Shown here piece after piece: positions 17,928 to 26,829 of a stretch of 58,592 bases of DNA. The position numbers were made by a program, and so were the translations under genes. The stretch spans positions 1 to 58,592 of the forward strand of contig CALGSW010000008.1 in the NCBI GenBank assembly GCA_937901965.1. Direction: 5' to 3'. A model generated the notes under the pieces. That model saw only the letters and a program-made list of their open reading frames with translations, was not told where the DNA came from and did not search any database. Every line of letters starts with the position of its first letter. The stretch's first letter is position 1. The stretch is from an uncultured Bacteroidota bacterium. Its GTDB lineage: Bacteria; Bacteroidota; Bacteroidia; Bacteroidales; UBA932.

Positions 17928-19151
17928 TCATTCCCAGTCAAGAAGCCTTCTTTGTCCCTGAAGTTCCCTGATTTTAGTTACATCCTGGCTAACCTCAAGA
18001 ACCCCCTTATACTCTCCCTTCTCACTCCTCACTGCAAAATACCTGATATGAATAAACTTTCCTCTCATGGTAATCCAGAATTCGGCCTCATCCCTCTCCC
18101 CGCTTCTGAATTTATTTACAATCTCCTCAACTACGTGGAGACTCTCAGGCGGATGGCAGTTTCTCACATCCCTGCCGATTACTGCCGGAGAGCGAGGAAA
18201 AAATCGGTCTTTAGCCCTGTTAAAATACCTCACCTTGTCATTCTCGTCAACATAGGTAATGTCAAGCGGCAGGCTGTCAAATATCATTGTTGCACGTTGC
18301 AGGAACTGGTCAGATACAGGACCGTTTAGCTCTGTTGCTGCTCTGTTTGAGTAGGGAATATCTATGTTTGTATCTGAGCCGGACTCCTCTGCAGGCGGAG
18401 CAGGTCTGTCAATAAATGGAAACGGGTAATCAAAGCTCTGCCTGTGCATCTCGGCCCAATCCTCTTTTGGAATTGTACCCGCCGCAATTGGATAGACAAT
18501 TATCTCCTCCTTCTGAATCATCCCGAACGCCCCAAAGTAGTAGTTGCCGATAGCCCGGTTGAGTGTCATCCACTCGCTCTGCTCAGATTTTGCAAGGCCG
18601 ATAAGCTCTTTTATCATGCGGCGGAGGTCGTCGTGCAGAGACCACATAACTCTGAGCGGTTTGTACTCTTTCCAGTGTTTTTCAAGATATGGAAAAAGAA
18701 TGTTCTCTTTTTTTACATAGTGAGGTTCAAATCCGGCAAAACTCTCCAGGTGGGGGAGAAGTTCGGCCTTCAATGAGCCGAGTTCATCAAGCTCCCTCCC
18801 TTTGTAGGCTTTGAGGATCTTTTTCATTGTATTGAGGCGGAACTCAAATGCCCTGTTCTCAAGCATAAGATAGTACAAAAAAGTCCCCTCCTCAGGCCGC
18901 TCCCAGTCATATGCCTTCAGGTATTCGTACAAAACATTAAGTATTTTATTTATGTCCCTTTTGATTTCAGGGACAGTGATTCCCATCTGCATCTGGTACT
19001 CCTCAAGGTAGAGCATGTCATAAGGGGTTATACCATTGAGTGCCTCTTTATGCTTCTCAATCAACTCCTTCCCATCGCCACCACTCATCATTCCTGTAGA
19101 AAAGGCAATCAGCTGCTCTATTTTATTTCTGTCGCTTTTTATCATATTCAT
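17928..19151 (-). CDS. DUF438 / hemerythrin-like / PAS protein
   Basis: The 407-aa cytoplasmic protein has a DUF438 region (about residues 10-80), a hemerythrin-type HHE four-helix region (about 85-235; histidines in LLPHLESF, FEPHYVKKE and LEKHW, and in SLHDDLRR) and a C-terminal PAS domain (about 285-400; DITYVDENDKVRYFN). Hemerythrin domains bind di-iron and respond to oxygen or NO. The combination is common in anaerobes and suggests a redox or NO sensor, but no output domain is present. It is convergent with nothing and lies 44 bases downstream of the YciI-like gene on the same strand. Confidence 0.9.
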   Translation of the reverse strand: MNMIKSDRNKIEQLIAFSTGMMSGGDGKELIEKHKEALNGITPYDMLYLEEYQMQMGITVPEIKRDINKILNVLYEYLKAYDWERPEEGTFLYYLMLENRAFEFRLNTMKKILKAYKGRELDELGSLKAELLPHLESFAGFEPHYVKKENILFPYLEKHWKEYKPLRVMWSLHDDLRRMIKELIGLAKSEQSEWMTLNRAIGNYYFGAFGMIQKEEIIVYPIAAGTIPKEDWAEMHRQSFDYPFPFIDRPAPPAEESGSDTNIDIPYSNRAATELNGPVSDQFLQRATMIFDSLPLDITYVDENDKVRYFNRAKDRFFPRSPAVIGRDVRNCHPPESLHVVEEIVNKFRSGERDEAEFWITMRGKFIHIRYFAVRSEKGEYKGVLEVSQDVTKIRELQGQRRLLDWE

Positions 19152-19195
19152 TGAAATTGCTAATTCTAGATTTCCGGGGATTTTTTTAGAGATTT

Positions 19196-19738
19196 TTATG
19201 GATTACTCTTTGCTATTTTTTCGTGGACCTCAAGATAGGCAGGGAGTGCAGCCGATCCGTACCATGTAAACAGGTCGGCCTCAAAAACTCCCTCTACGAT
19301 TGCTCTGTCTCCCTTTAGCATCTCTCTTGCCTCATGATGGTCATTTGTGTTGAGTACGAAAATTCCTCTGTACTGTTTTTCGTTCTTTCCCATTGGGCCG
19401 GCAATGATAAGCTTGCCCTCTCCGGCTAGCTTATTGATGTTCTCCATATGGCTTTTGAACAGTTCTGCCAGAAGAGCCTTGTCCTCCGTCTTATTTGGGC
19501 CTGTTCGCAGAATCACGAAAGTGTAACTTTTCATACCATAATCATCTGCACCATATTTTGCAGCAAGTGCAGGGTCATATGTGTGTTTGTGCTCATTTGA
19601 GGTTTTGCTCTCGTTTACAGTTTTGTTCTGTGAATTTGCAGGTGTGGTCCCAGCTATTGTAAATGTAATTGTAAGCACTACAGAAAGCGTAAGTTTAATA
19701 ACATGAGTGTATAATGATAACATCTCTCTTTTTTTCAT
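19196..19738 (-). CDS. Secreted YciI-like (YCII domain) protein
   Basis: The 180-aa protein has a signal peptide (LTLSVVLTITFTIAGTTPA) followed by a YCII domain (about residues 70-165): YTFVILRTGP, HMENINKLAGEGKLIIAGP and the conserved Asp/His region. YCII domains adopt a ferredoxin-like fold and have been proposed as small enzymes. The exported form is unusual. A linker rich in Asn, Thr and Lys separates signal and domain. The function is unknown. Confidence 0.85.
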   Translation of the reverse strand: MKKREMLSLYTHVIKLTLSVVLTITFTIAGTTPANSQNKTVNESKTSNEHKHTYDPALAAKYGADDYGMKSYTFVILRTGPNKTEDKALLAELFKSHMENINKLAGEGKLIIAGPMGKNEKQYRGIFVLNTNDHHEAREMLKGDRAIVEGVFEADLFTWYGSAALPAYLEVHEKIAKSNP

Positions 19739-19799
19739 AAATTTACCTATTATTGATTTTACTGATACGTAACGTGTAAATATACTAAATCTGACTCAA

Positions 19800-20282
19800 A
19801 TGGGACTTGACATATTCCTATTAATTGCCGGGATTGTACTATTGATTGTAGCACTTTTTGGGTGTTTTCTGCCCGTTCTTCCCGGACCGCCACTTGCTTT
19901 TGGAGCACTTATATTGCTCCACTTTACGTCTGTTGCCCATGTCTCTCCTGAGGTTTTATGGACAATGGCCGGGCTTGCCCTTCTGGTAACAATACTTGAC
20001 TATATTGTTCCCATTTGGGGTACCAGAAAGTTTGGCGGAAGTAAGGCTGGCGAAAGAGGTGCAATTGCCGGTGTTATTGTGGGACTCTTTCTTGGTCCGT
20101 TGGGAATAATCATAGGCCCCTTCTTTGGCGCCCTTGCCGGTGAACTACTCAGCGGCACCCCCGGCGACAAAGCATTCCGATCTGCAATTGGCTCATTCAT
20201 CGGGTTTCTGCTTGGTGTAGGACTTAAGCTGATGGTTACATTCGTGATTGCATTCTATTTCTTTAAGATCTGGTTGTTTTGA
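19800..20282 (+). CDS. DUF456 membrane protein
   Basis: The 160-aa protein has four to five membrane helices and the DUF456 pattern: FGCFLPVLPGPPLAFGALIL at the start, then a glycine-rich GPLGIIIGPFFGALAGELL. Two internally similar halves suggest a duplicated glycine-rich hairpin. The function is unknown. It is divergent from the YciI-like gene, 61 bases away. Confidence 0.9.
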   Translation: MGLDIFLLIAGIVLLIVALFGCFLPVLPGPPLAFGALILLHFTSVAHVSPEVLWTMAGLALLVTILDYIVPIWGTRKFGGSKAGERGAIAGVIVGLFLGPLGIIIGPFFGALAGELLSGTPGDKAFRSAIGSFIGFLLGVGLKLMVTFVIAFYFFKIWLF

Positions 20283-20299
20283 TTGTTACAGTTGTGCGG

Positions 20300-20425
20300 G
20301 TACAGTTTGCATCGCGCAGATTAGCGGATACAAATCGCCTTGCAAGGACTTATAAGGTGCTACGCAGTTTATACGGCCTTCGGCCGGATGGCGAGCTCCG
20401 GAGGTTCGTCCCACCCAAACCTGTG
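20300..20425. repeat. Rearranged fragment of the composite repeat
   Basis: GCAGTTTATACGGCCTTCGG here is the reverse complement of a segment of the 27.1-kb composite repeat, yet the adjoining GGAGGTTCGTCCCACCCAAA is in the direct orientation. The copy has therefore been inverted internally or joined from two copies. There is no gene between 20283 and 20495. Confidence 0.75.
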
Positions 20426-20446
20426 AAAAAATAAATGTTACAATAA

Positions 20447-20485
20447 TTGCATATAAGTACAAAAAACGTAACTTTGTATTACAAA
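20447..20485 (+). promoter_or_regulatory. Promoter with overlapping candidate TetR operator
   Basis: TTG at 20447-20449 and TAACTTTG at 20469-20476 are spaced 19 bases apart and match the Bacteroidota -33/-7 pattern. A 13-base palindrome TTTGTATTACAAA (20473-20485) overlaps the -7 box and is placed where a TetR-type repressor could block its own promoter. The TetR ATG follows at 20496. Confidence 0.6.
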
Positions 20486-20495
20486 AGTAAAGATA

Positions 20496-21149
20496 ATGGC
20501 GAAAGTTGCGAGGAGAGATGCTGAAAACCTATTGATTGGGGCTGGTCATGAGCTTTTTTGGAAGTTCGGATTCAAAAGGGTGACTGTGGAGGATGTGTGT
20601 AAAAAGGCGGGAGTTAGCAAAATGTCGTTTTACAGATATTTTGACAATAAAACAGATTTAGCCAAGCGGGTGCTGGATAAGGTTCTATCTGATGGGATTG
20701 AACAATTCAGAAATATTATGGCCGATAATGATACTGCCGCAAATAAGATGCATAGGTTCATTGCTCTTAAGATTGAGGGGACAAACAATATCAGCAAAGA
20801 GTTTATTGCTGATATATACGGAGATGTGGGATCTGAAATCCAGCAATATATGGCAAAGTTGACTGCTCATACAATAACAACCATGATGGAGGAGTTCAGA
20901 ATTGCACAATCAAAAGGTGTGTTTAACTCAAACTTTAAACCTGAATTACTTTTTGCATTGAGCAATAGTTATATAGAGCTGATAAAGAGCCCCGCATTAA
21001 GTTCTCTCTATGGAAATCCTCAGGAGATGATTGTAGAGTTGGTAAACCTGATAACCCATGGCATAGCTCCTACCGGGGCCGAGCTCTCCACTTCCCGCGC
21101 ACATGCACAGCCTGCCTCAGAGGAAAAGTGTCAAAAGCCTGATAGATAG
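20496..21149 (+). CDS. TetR-family transcriptional regulator
   Basis: The 217-aa protein has an N-terminal helix-turn-helix (FGFKRVTVEDVCKKAGVSKM, then SFYRYFDNKTDL) and a ligand-binding helical C-terminal domain. It heads the gene set barrel-ATPase-permease-permease-LolA-like and probably represses it. The last dozen residues (PASEEKCQKPDR) are read from palindrome C, as in the Rhs remnant at 13.5 kb, so the natural C-terminus has been altered by the repeat. Confidence 0.92.
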   Translation: MAKVARRDAENLLIGAGHELFWKFGFKRVTVEDVCKKAGVSKMSFYRYFDNKTDLAKRVLDKVLSDGIEQFRNIMADNDTAANKMHRFIALKIEGTNNISKEFIADIYGDVGSEIQQYMAKLTAHTITTMMEEFRIAQSKGVFNSNFKPELLFALSNSYIELIKSPALSSLYGNPQEMIVELVNLITHGIAPTGAELSTSRAHAQPASEEKCQKPDR

Positions 21150-21222
21150 TACTTTATTAAAATTTTTAAATTTACGTAAAATGTTGATTATATGATATTT
21201 GACACTTTTCCCCTGAGGCAGG
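21111..21222. repeat. Palindromic dispersed repeat, copy C
   Basis: Bases 21111-21135 (CCTGCCTCAGAGGAAAAGTG and on) pair with 21198-21222 with one mismatch; the loop is about 62 bases. It joins the end of the TetR gene to the start of the barrel gene. Its right flank (21216-21275) is a degenerate GC-rich short repeat built from CAGGCG-like units. Confidence 0.9.
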
Positions 21223-22478
21223 CGCAGGTACAGAGGCAGGCGTGTCAGGCGCGTCAGGCGCAGACATACGTGCAGAAGTGTGTGTGTCTACTTTCGGTTA
21301 TGTTCATACTGACTGGAAATATTGCGTTTGGTCAGCTGATGCCACCGGGGGAGGTGTTGATGCCCGGGGGAGCGGAGTTAAAATATCGCGGTCAGTTTAG
21401 TACCTGGGGAGGCTACTCGTCGGGATTTGAGTGGCCTGTGATGCTGGGGGCAAGATATTTACCGCAGCTGAATCTTGAAGTCCCTCTGAGCGTAAAGTCA
21501 GATTTAGGAGCAGTAAGGTTTGATGCTGAGGTTTCGGGGAATATATATGGAAGTGGTTTGATTAAGCCATTCTCTGACGGTGTCTGGGATGGTAAGATTA
21601 AGCTCTACAGAGGATGGGGAAGAGTCTCTTCCGATAAGGCTGAGTTGAGGGTGGGGTTACAAAAGATAAATTTTGGGTCGGCAATGATGCTGAGGCCTCT
21701 GATGTGGTTTGATTCTATGGATCCGAGGGATCCTCTGCAGATGACAGATGGTGTCTGGAGTGCTTTAGGCCGATATTACTTCAATAACAACGCAAATCTC
21801 TGGGTATGGGGGCTTCTTGGAAACAGCCGCAGAAAGGCTCTGGACTTGCTCCCCTCAGATGGCGGAATTCCTGAGTTTGGTGGACGGCTCCAGTTACCGG
21901 TGGGAAAGGGTGAGGTGGCCTTCACTTTTCACAGGCGAAAAACCGATGTAACAGAAGCAGGGATTGAAGGGCTTATTAATGGGTTTTATGAAAACAGATA
22001 CGGTATTGACATGAGGTTTGATTATGAGGTGGGCTTTTGGTTTGAGGCTGTCTGGATAAACCGCCGGAATTCAGGAAATGTGGGGATAGATCAGCGGATA
22101 AATCAACGGATGGTGACTGTGGGTGCGGACTATACGTTTGGGCTTGGAAATGGACTTGGTGTTGCGGTTGAGCATATGTGGGCGGAGAGGGCAAATGTAT
22201 CTGCTCTTAACGTGAACTATCCGGTTAATATGGAGAATAGTCTGAGCTGGATGTGTTACAGTGTGTGGGGAGGTGGAGGAGTTTATAATCTGCTCAGATG
22301 GAAGAGGATGCTGTCGTTTGGAGATCTTTATGTGACGGCTTTTGTAAATCCGGATAGTTCGGGTCTGAACGGATCGGCTTTCTCAGGTTCGCCTCTTCCC
22401 GGGATGGAGGGTGGGGTAAATCCGCTATCGGGAAAGGGTATTCAAATTATGCTGGTTATAAATCATCAAACAAAATAG
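21192..22478 (+). CDS. Outer-membrane beta-barrel protein (porin-like), N-terminus repeat-derived
   Basis: After a signal sequence (CLLSVMFILTGNIAFGQ) the protein is a run of alternating strands rich in Gly and aromatics (KIKLYRGWGRVSSDKAELRV, then WVWGLLGNSRRKALDL), as expected for an outer-membrane barrel of about 400 aa. The only ATG, at 21192, lies in the loop of palindrome C, so the leader MIFDTFPLRQAQVQRQ is repeat-encoded. A GTG near 21267, just before the signal peptide, is a possible original start. The ATPase gene begins 1 base after the stop, so the barrel is probably a working part of the export system. Confidence 0.75.
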   Translation: MIFDTFPLRQAQVQRQACQARQAQTYVQKCVCLLSVMFILTGNIAFGQLMPPGEVLMPGGAELKYRGQFSTWGGYSSGFEWPVMLGARYLPQLNLEVPLSVKSDLGAVRFDAEVSGNIYGSGLIKPFSDGVWDGKIKLYRGWGRVSSDKAELRVGLQKINFGSAMMLRPLMWFDSMDPRDPLQMTDGVWSALGRYYFNNNANLWVWGLLGNSRRKALDLLPSDGGIPEFGGRLQLPVGKGEVAFTFHRRKTDVTEAGIEGLINGFYENRYGIDMRFDYEVGFWFEAVWINRRNSGNVGIDQRINQRMVTVGADYTFGLGNGLGVAVEHMWAERANVSALNVNYPVNMENSLSWMCYSVWGGGGVYNLLRWKRMLSFGDLYVTAFVNPDSSGLNGSAFSGSPLPGMEGGVNPLSGKGIQIMLVINHQTK

Positions 22479-22479
22479 T

Positions 22480-23172
22480 ATGGAAACAGAACAAATTGTA
22501 AAACTTGAGGGTGTTTACAAAAGATTTCCGGCGGGGAAAACGGAGTTCACCGCGCTTAACAACATCAGTCTCGCCTTTGGGAAGGGTGAGTTTGCCGGAC
22601 TTGTGGGGCCGAGCGGTTCAGGCAAGACCACACTGCTAAATATAATCGGCTCTCTGGATTCTCCGTCGGAGGGGACTGCGGACGTGCTGGGAAAGAGAAT
22701 AAACTCGCTTTCTCATAAGGAGGCGGCTCTGCTGAGGAATATGGGAATAGGATTTATTTTTCAGACCTACAATCTGCTTCCTGTCTATACCGTTTTTGAT
22801 AATGTTGAATTTGCCCTATTGCTGCAGAAAAGGGGTGCATCGGAGCGAAAAAAGGCGGTGATGGAGGCACTTGAATGGGTCGGCTTAACAGATAAGGTAA
22901 ATTCCAAACCATCAGCTCTTTCAGGAGGAGAGTGCCAGAGGGTAGCAATTGCCCGGGCAATGGTTAAGAGGCCTCAGCTTGTTCTGGCCGATGAACCGTC
23001 GGCAAATCTGGATTCAAAGAACTCTCACCACATAGTGCAAACTATGAAAAGGCTGAATAAAGAGTTAGGGACTACTTTTATCTTCTCAACTCATGATGAG
23101 AAGGTTATGCAGTATCTGGACAGAATAATACACTTGCAAGATGGAATGGTTATCAATCAAACTGGCATTTAG
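22480..23172 (+). CDS. ABC transporter ATPase, LolD/MacB type
   Basis: The 230-aa nucleotide-binding subunit has Walker A GPSGSGKTT, Q-loop FIFQTYNLLP, signature LSGGECQRVAIARA, Walker B LVLADEPSANLD and H-loop STHDEK. Its length and sequence fit the mechanotransmission-type (LolD/MacB/FtsE) class that works with FtsX permeases. Its 3' end overlaps the first permease gene by 32 bases. Confidence 0.95.
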   Translation: METEQIVKLEGVYKRFPAGKTEFTALNNISLAFGKGEFAGLVGPSGSGKTTLLNIIGSLDSPSEGTADVLGKRINSLSHKEAALLRNMGIGFIFQTYNLLPVYTVFDNVEFALLLQKRGASERKKAVMEALEWVGLTDKVNSKPSALSGGECQRVAIARAMVKRPQLVLADEPSANLDSKNSHHIVQTMKRLNKELGTTFIFSTHDEKVMQYLDRIIHLQDGMVINQTGI

Positions 23173-24352
23173 GAACCTGATGGGTTCCGGGAAGAGAACC
23201 TGGCTTAATGTTACGGTTCTCTCAATAGCCTTTGTTGTAATCGTCTTCTATAATGGTCTGCTGGATGGCTGGAATCTGCAGGCAAAGAGGGATACAAAGG
23301 CGTGGGAAACGGGGAGTGGAAGGATAGACCATGTTCTCTACGATCAATTTGATCCTCTTTCACTTGTGGATGCTCATGCTCCGCTCGGGGATATGCTTAA
23401 GGCAGAGATTGAGAGTGGCAGTGCAGTAGCTGTGCTTGCTGTGCAGGCATCGGCCTATCCAAACGGAAGGATGGTTAATGTTCTGCTTAAGGGGATTGAT
23501 CCAGAGCAGAAGACACTTTCACTACCCACTGCTGCGCTGGACTCCGGACGCGTTGAGGGAGATCCGGCGATTCCTGTTATAGTAGGAGACCGAACAGCTA
23601 AATCGGCAAAACTTAAAGAGGGTGATGTAATGATTGTGAGATGGAGAGATGTGAATGGCACTTTTGATGCCCGGGAGGTGAGGATTGCAGGGATATTTAA
23701 AACCACAGTTCCTACTGTTGACGGAGGTCAGTTATGGATGCCTCTTGAGGATCTGAGGGAGATGACCTCGTTATATGGTGAGGCTACCTATATTGTTCTC
23801 TCTGATGAGGTTGTTGCTTCAGGAGACTTTGGTTCAACCGGTGCTTTGTCAGATGAGTGGAGGTATATGGATGAGGATGCGCTGATGAAGGAGATAGATG
23901 ATATTATCAAGACCAAGAGGGCCAGCTCCATGATTATGTCAATGCTTCTGCTTGGAATTGCGTTACTGGCAATCTTTGATACACAGATACTCTCAATTTT
24001 CAGAAGGCAAAAGGAGATAGGGACTTATATAGCACTTGGAATGACCAGACTCAGGGTTGTTGGAATATTTACAATAGAGGGGACTGTCCACTCAATCCTG
24101 GCAATTCTTCTGGGTCTTATATGGGGGATGCCGCTTCTGAAACTGATTCAGCATGTGGGGTTACCGATGCCTGCCGGTACGGACCAGGTGGGTCTTGCTA
24201 TAGCCGATAAGATAGTACCGGCATACAGTGCCGGGATGATAATGGCATCCGTTGTTCTGGTAATAGTTACATCATTTATTGTAAGCTATATACCTGCCAG
24301 AAAAATATCTAAAATGAAACCAACTGAGGCTTTGAGGGGGAAATTGCTATGA
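23141..24352 (+). CDS. FtsX-type ABC permease (LolC/E-like), first subunit
   Basis: The 403-aa protein has one N-terminal helix, a periplasmic domain (about residues 45-265) and three C-terminal helices with the FtsX motif (RRQKEIGTYIALGMTRLRVV). This topology matches LolC/LolE and MacB. It overlaps the ATPase gene by 32 bases and the second permease by 4 (ATGA), so all are translated as a unit. Confidence 0.92.
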   Translation: MEWLSIKLAFRNLMGSGKRTWLNVTVLSIAFVVIVFYNGLLDGWNLQAKRDTKAWETGSGRIDHVLYDQFDPLSLVDAHAPLGDMLKAEIESGSAVAVLAVQASAYPNGRMVNVLLKGIDPEQKTLSLPTAALDSGRVEGDPAIPVIVGDRTAKSAKLKEGDVMIVRWRDVNGTFDAREVRIAGIFKTTVPTVDGGQLWMPLEDLREMTSLYGEATYIVLSDEVVASGDFGSTGALSDEWRYMDEDALMKEIDDIIKTKRASSMIMSMLLLGIALLAIFDTQILSIFRRQKEIGTYIALGMTRLRVVGIFTIEGTVHSILAILLGLIWGMPLLKLIQHVGLPMPAGTDQVGLAIADKIVPAYSAGMIMASVVLVIVTSFIVSYIPARKISKMKPTEALRGKLL

Positions 24353-25623
24353 TTAAATTTTTACTTAAGGGTATTTTAAACGATAAGGGGAGGAGTTTGC
24401 TTCCAATTATTGTTGTCACACTTGGAAGTATGCTCACAATATTTCTTCACAGCTGGTTAACCGGAGTTATGGGGGAATCAATTGAACTTAGCTCAAACTA
24501 TAACACAGGTGATGTCCGCGTGATGACCAGGGCTTATGCAAATGACAAGGAGCAATTTCCAAATGATCTTGCAATCCTTGATTCTCCATCATTGGTTGAG
24601 GAGCTCAGAAAAGAGGAGCCTGCCATTAATTGGGCCGAGAGGATAAGATTTGGGGCTTTGGCTGATTTTCCTGACTCTCTTGGAGAGACGAGAGGACAGG
24701 GGGCTGTTGTAGGATGGGCTGTAGATCTTCTTGGAGAGGGAAGTGAAGAACCCGGACGGCTTAATTTACAAGAGTCTCTTGAGAGGGGCCGTCTACCGGA
24801 AAAGGGAGGGGAATGCCTGCTTTCAGAAGATCTTGCTGCAAGATACGGAGTCTCTCCCGGTGACCGGTTTACTCTGTTCGGGACTACAATGGAGGGTGGC
24901 TTTTCCTTTACCAACCTCACTGTTGCCGGAACTATACGGTTTGGCTCTCCGGCTCTGGACAGAGGAGCTGTAATAGCAGACATTGAAGATATAAGAGCAG
25001 CCTTTGATATGGAGGGGGCTTCCGGAGAGATACTCGGTTTTCTCCCCTATGACTATTTCAATGAAGAGGAGGCAGAGGCTGTAAAGGGAAGGCTAAATGC
25101 ATTGTGGGCCTCAAATGACGATGAATTCGCACCTGTTGCCCAATCTTTGAGAGATGTTCCCGGAATGGCTGATTTTCTTGCATACAGCAACTATATAGGT
25201 AGTATAATGATATTCCTGTTTGTTTCTGCAATGGCAATTGTTCTGTGGAATGCAGGGCTACTGGGAGGGCTGAGGAGGTACACCGAGTTTGGAGTTAGAA
25301 TTGCGCTGGGTGAGGATAAGTGGCATATATACAAATCCCTGTTGTGGGAGGCTCTTATGACCGGAATTATTGGCTCAGTAATAGGAACTGCAATAGGTGT
25401 GTCAATTGTTTTTGCTCTTAATAATCATGGGATTGATATATCAGGCATGATGAAAAATGCGACTATGCTTATGCCATCAGTAATGAGGCCGGCGGTAACC
25501 CCGGTAATGTGGTATATCGGCTTTATCCCCGGTGTATTCTCAATGCTTCTTGGAAATGCACTGGCAGGTGTGGGAATATTTAAGAGGGAGACTGCAAGAC
25601 TGTTTAATGAATTGGAAGTTTGA
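24349..25623 (+). CDS. FtsX-type ABC permease (LolC/E-like), second subunit
   Basis: The 424-aa protein has the same layout as the preceding permease: an N-terminal helix, a large periplasmic domain, then three helices with GGLRRYTEFGVRIALGEDKW in the coupling region. The two permeases probably form a heterodimer on one ATPase pair. The LolA-like gene follows after 27 bases. Confidence 0.92.
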   Translation: MIKFLLKGILNDKGRSLLPIIVVTLGSMLTIFLHSWLTGVMGESIELSSNYNTGDVRVMTRAYANDKEQFPNDLAILDSPSLVEELRKEEPAINWAERIRFGALADFPDSLGETRGQGAVVGWAVDLLGEGSEEPGRLNLQESLERGRLPEKGGECLLSEDLAARYGVSPGDRFTLFGTTMEGGFSFTNLTVAGTIRFGSPALDRGAVIADIEDIRAAFDMEGASGEILGFLPYDYFNEEEAEAVKGRLNALWASNDDEFAPVAQSLRDVPGMADFLAYSNYIGSIMIFLFVSAMAIVLWNAGLLGGLRRYTEFGVRIALGEDKWHIYKSLLWEALMTGIIGSVIGTAIGVSIVFALNNHGIDISGMMKNATMLMPSVMRPAVTPVMWYIGFIPGVFSMLLGNALAGVGIFKRETARLFNELEV

Positions 25624-25650
25624 TGTTTAAAGTAATCTTTTGAAATAATT

Positions 25651-26451
25651 ATGAAAATTTATAAACCTGCGATAATAACCGCAATCCTGCTCCTGGGCTC
25701 GCTCCTGGGCTCGCTCCCGGCTTCCGCCCGGAGCTCGCAGCCAGCTGCACGGCAACCCGCCATTATTCAGCCCGACCAGTCCGGCGAAGCTATTCTCCGC
25801 AAAGTTGACCAAAATATCTCCTCCAAAAACAGAGTATTTGAGTCCACAATGATAATTCACGGAAGGCGCTCCACCAGAAGCATCACCTCAAAAAGCTGGA
25901 GCGAAGGGGACAAAAAATCCTTCAGTGAATACCTCACACCCGCCGCAGAGGCGGGCACAAAGATGCTTAAACTTGAAGGCCAGCTTTGGATTTACACACC
26001 ATCGGCAGACAGAACCATTCAAATCTCCGGCCATATGCTACGACAATCTGTTATGGGCTCAGACCTCTCATACGAAGATATGATGGACGACCGCAAACTT
26101 ACAGACATATACGACAGCAAGGTTATAGGCAAAGACACCCTTGGGGGCCGGGATGTTCTTGTACTTGAACTGACCGCACGTGTTACCGATGTTGCCTATC
26201 ATCGTCAGAAGATGTGGATTGATGCCGAACGCTTTGTGCCTCTACGTCAGGAGATGTACGCAAAGAGCGGCCAGCTTCTTAAACGTATGGATCTATCAGA
26301 TGTAGAGCGTATCCAGGGCCGTTGGTTTCCAAAGACTATGGTTTACAAGGATATGCTTAAGGAGGGTAAGGGGACAGAGTTCAGAATCACCAAGATTCAG
26401 TTTGACGCTGCAATTCCCGAACATGTATTCAGTAAGGCTTCGCTGCGGTAG
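25651..26451 (+). CDS. LolA-like outer-membrane lipoprotein-sorting family protein
   Basis: The 266-aa exported protein has a signal sequence (IITAILLLGSLLGSLPASA) whose coding DNA contains a small duplication (CTCCTGGGCTCG). The body matches the LolA-fold family usually named outer membrane lipoprotein-sorting protein: STMIIHGRRSTRSITSKSW, MLKLEGQLWIYTPSADRTI and RQKMWIDAERFVPLRQEMY. It is expected to bind a lipid or lipoprotein in the periplasm. With the LolCDE-like ABC and the outer-membrane barrel next to it, it looks like a complete inner-to-outer membrane transfer route for a hydrophobic cargo. Confidence 0.9.
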   Translation: MKIYKPAIITAILLLGSLLGSLPASARSSQPAARQPAIIQPDQSGEAILRKVDQNISSKNRVFESTMIIHGRRSTRSITSKSWSEGDKKSFSEYLTPAAEAGTKMLKLEGQLWIYTPSADRTIQISGHMLRQSVMGSDLSYEDMMDDRKLTDIYDSKVIGKDTLGGRDVLVLELTARVTDVAYHRQKMWIDAERFVPLRQEMYAKSGQLLKRMDLSDVERIQGRWFPKTMVYKDMLKEGKGTEFRITKIQFDAAIPEHVFSKASLR

Positions 26452-26510
26452 GCATTCTAGCCGGCTTTGCCGTCTTCGGCGGGGGTTCCTATTGTCAAAG
26501 CACTGCTGTT

Positions 26511-26618
26511 CAACTCCTCCCCAGTCATCCGCTTCCACTCCGGAACGATTCCTCCTCGCTCATTTCATTCGCTGCGGCGGGGGTTCCGTCGTGTTTGCGG
26601 ATGACTGGGGAGGGGTTG
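26511..26618. repeat. Nested hairpin repeat with TTCCTCCTCGCTC core
   Basis: Arms 26511-26532 (CAACTCCTCCCCAGTCATCC...) and 26597-26618 pair with one mismatch and enclose the same core as at 12.6 kb (TTCCTCCTCGCTCATTTCAT). The outer arms differ from the 12.6-kb copy, yet each pair is complementary within its own copy. The stretch 26452-27699 contains only repeats and no gene I can support. Confidence 0.85.
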
Positions 26619-26638
26619 TACTGCATAACTTTTCATCA

Positions 26639-26829
26639 ATTACGAGGTCAGTGGAGGTTCGTCCCACCCAAACCCGCAATCTCCTGAACCCACTATCCGG
26701 CCGAAGGCCTTAAAAACCGCGCAGCACCATATAAATCTGCGGGAGGCGGTCTGAGCCCGCACGGCTATAACAAGCAGATTAAGAGCGTAATGACAATCAA
26801 TCCGAGGGGTCACCCCTCGGATAAAGTGT
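26639..26829 (+). repeat. 191-bp composite direct repeat, copy 1
   Basis: This copy matches 27065-27255 over its full length with scattered substitutions. It runs from ATTACGAGGTC through GGAGGTTCGTCCCACCCAAA and CCGGCCGAAGG to the back-to-back palindrome CCGAGGGGTCACCCCTCGG and ATAAAGTGT. Partial copies lie at 12.7, 20.3 and 30.3 kb. Confidence 0.88.

Noticed and set aside
24534..24983. 149-residue minus-strand frame inside the second FtsX permease
   Set aside because: It is a shadow of a well-supported permease gene, with Ser/Arg/Pro-rich text and no homology.
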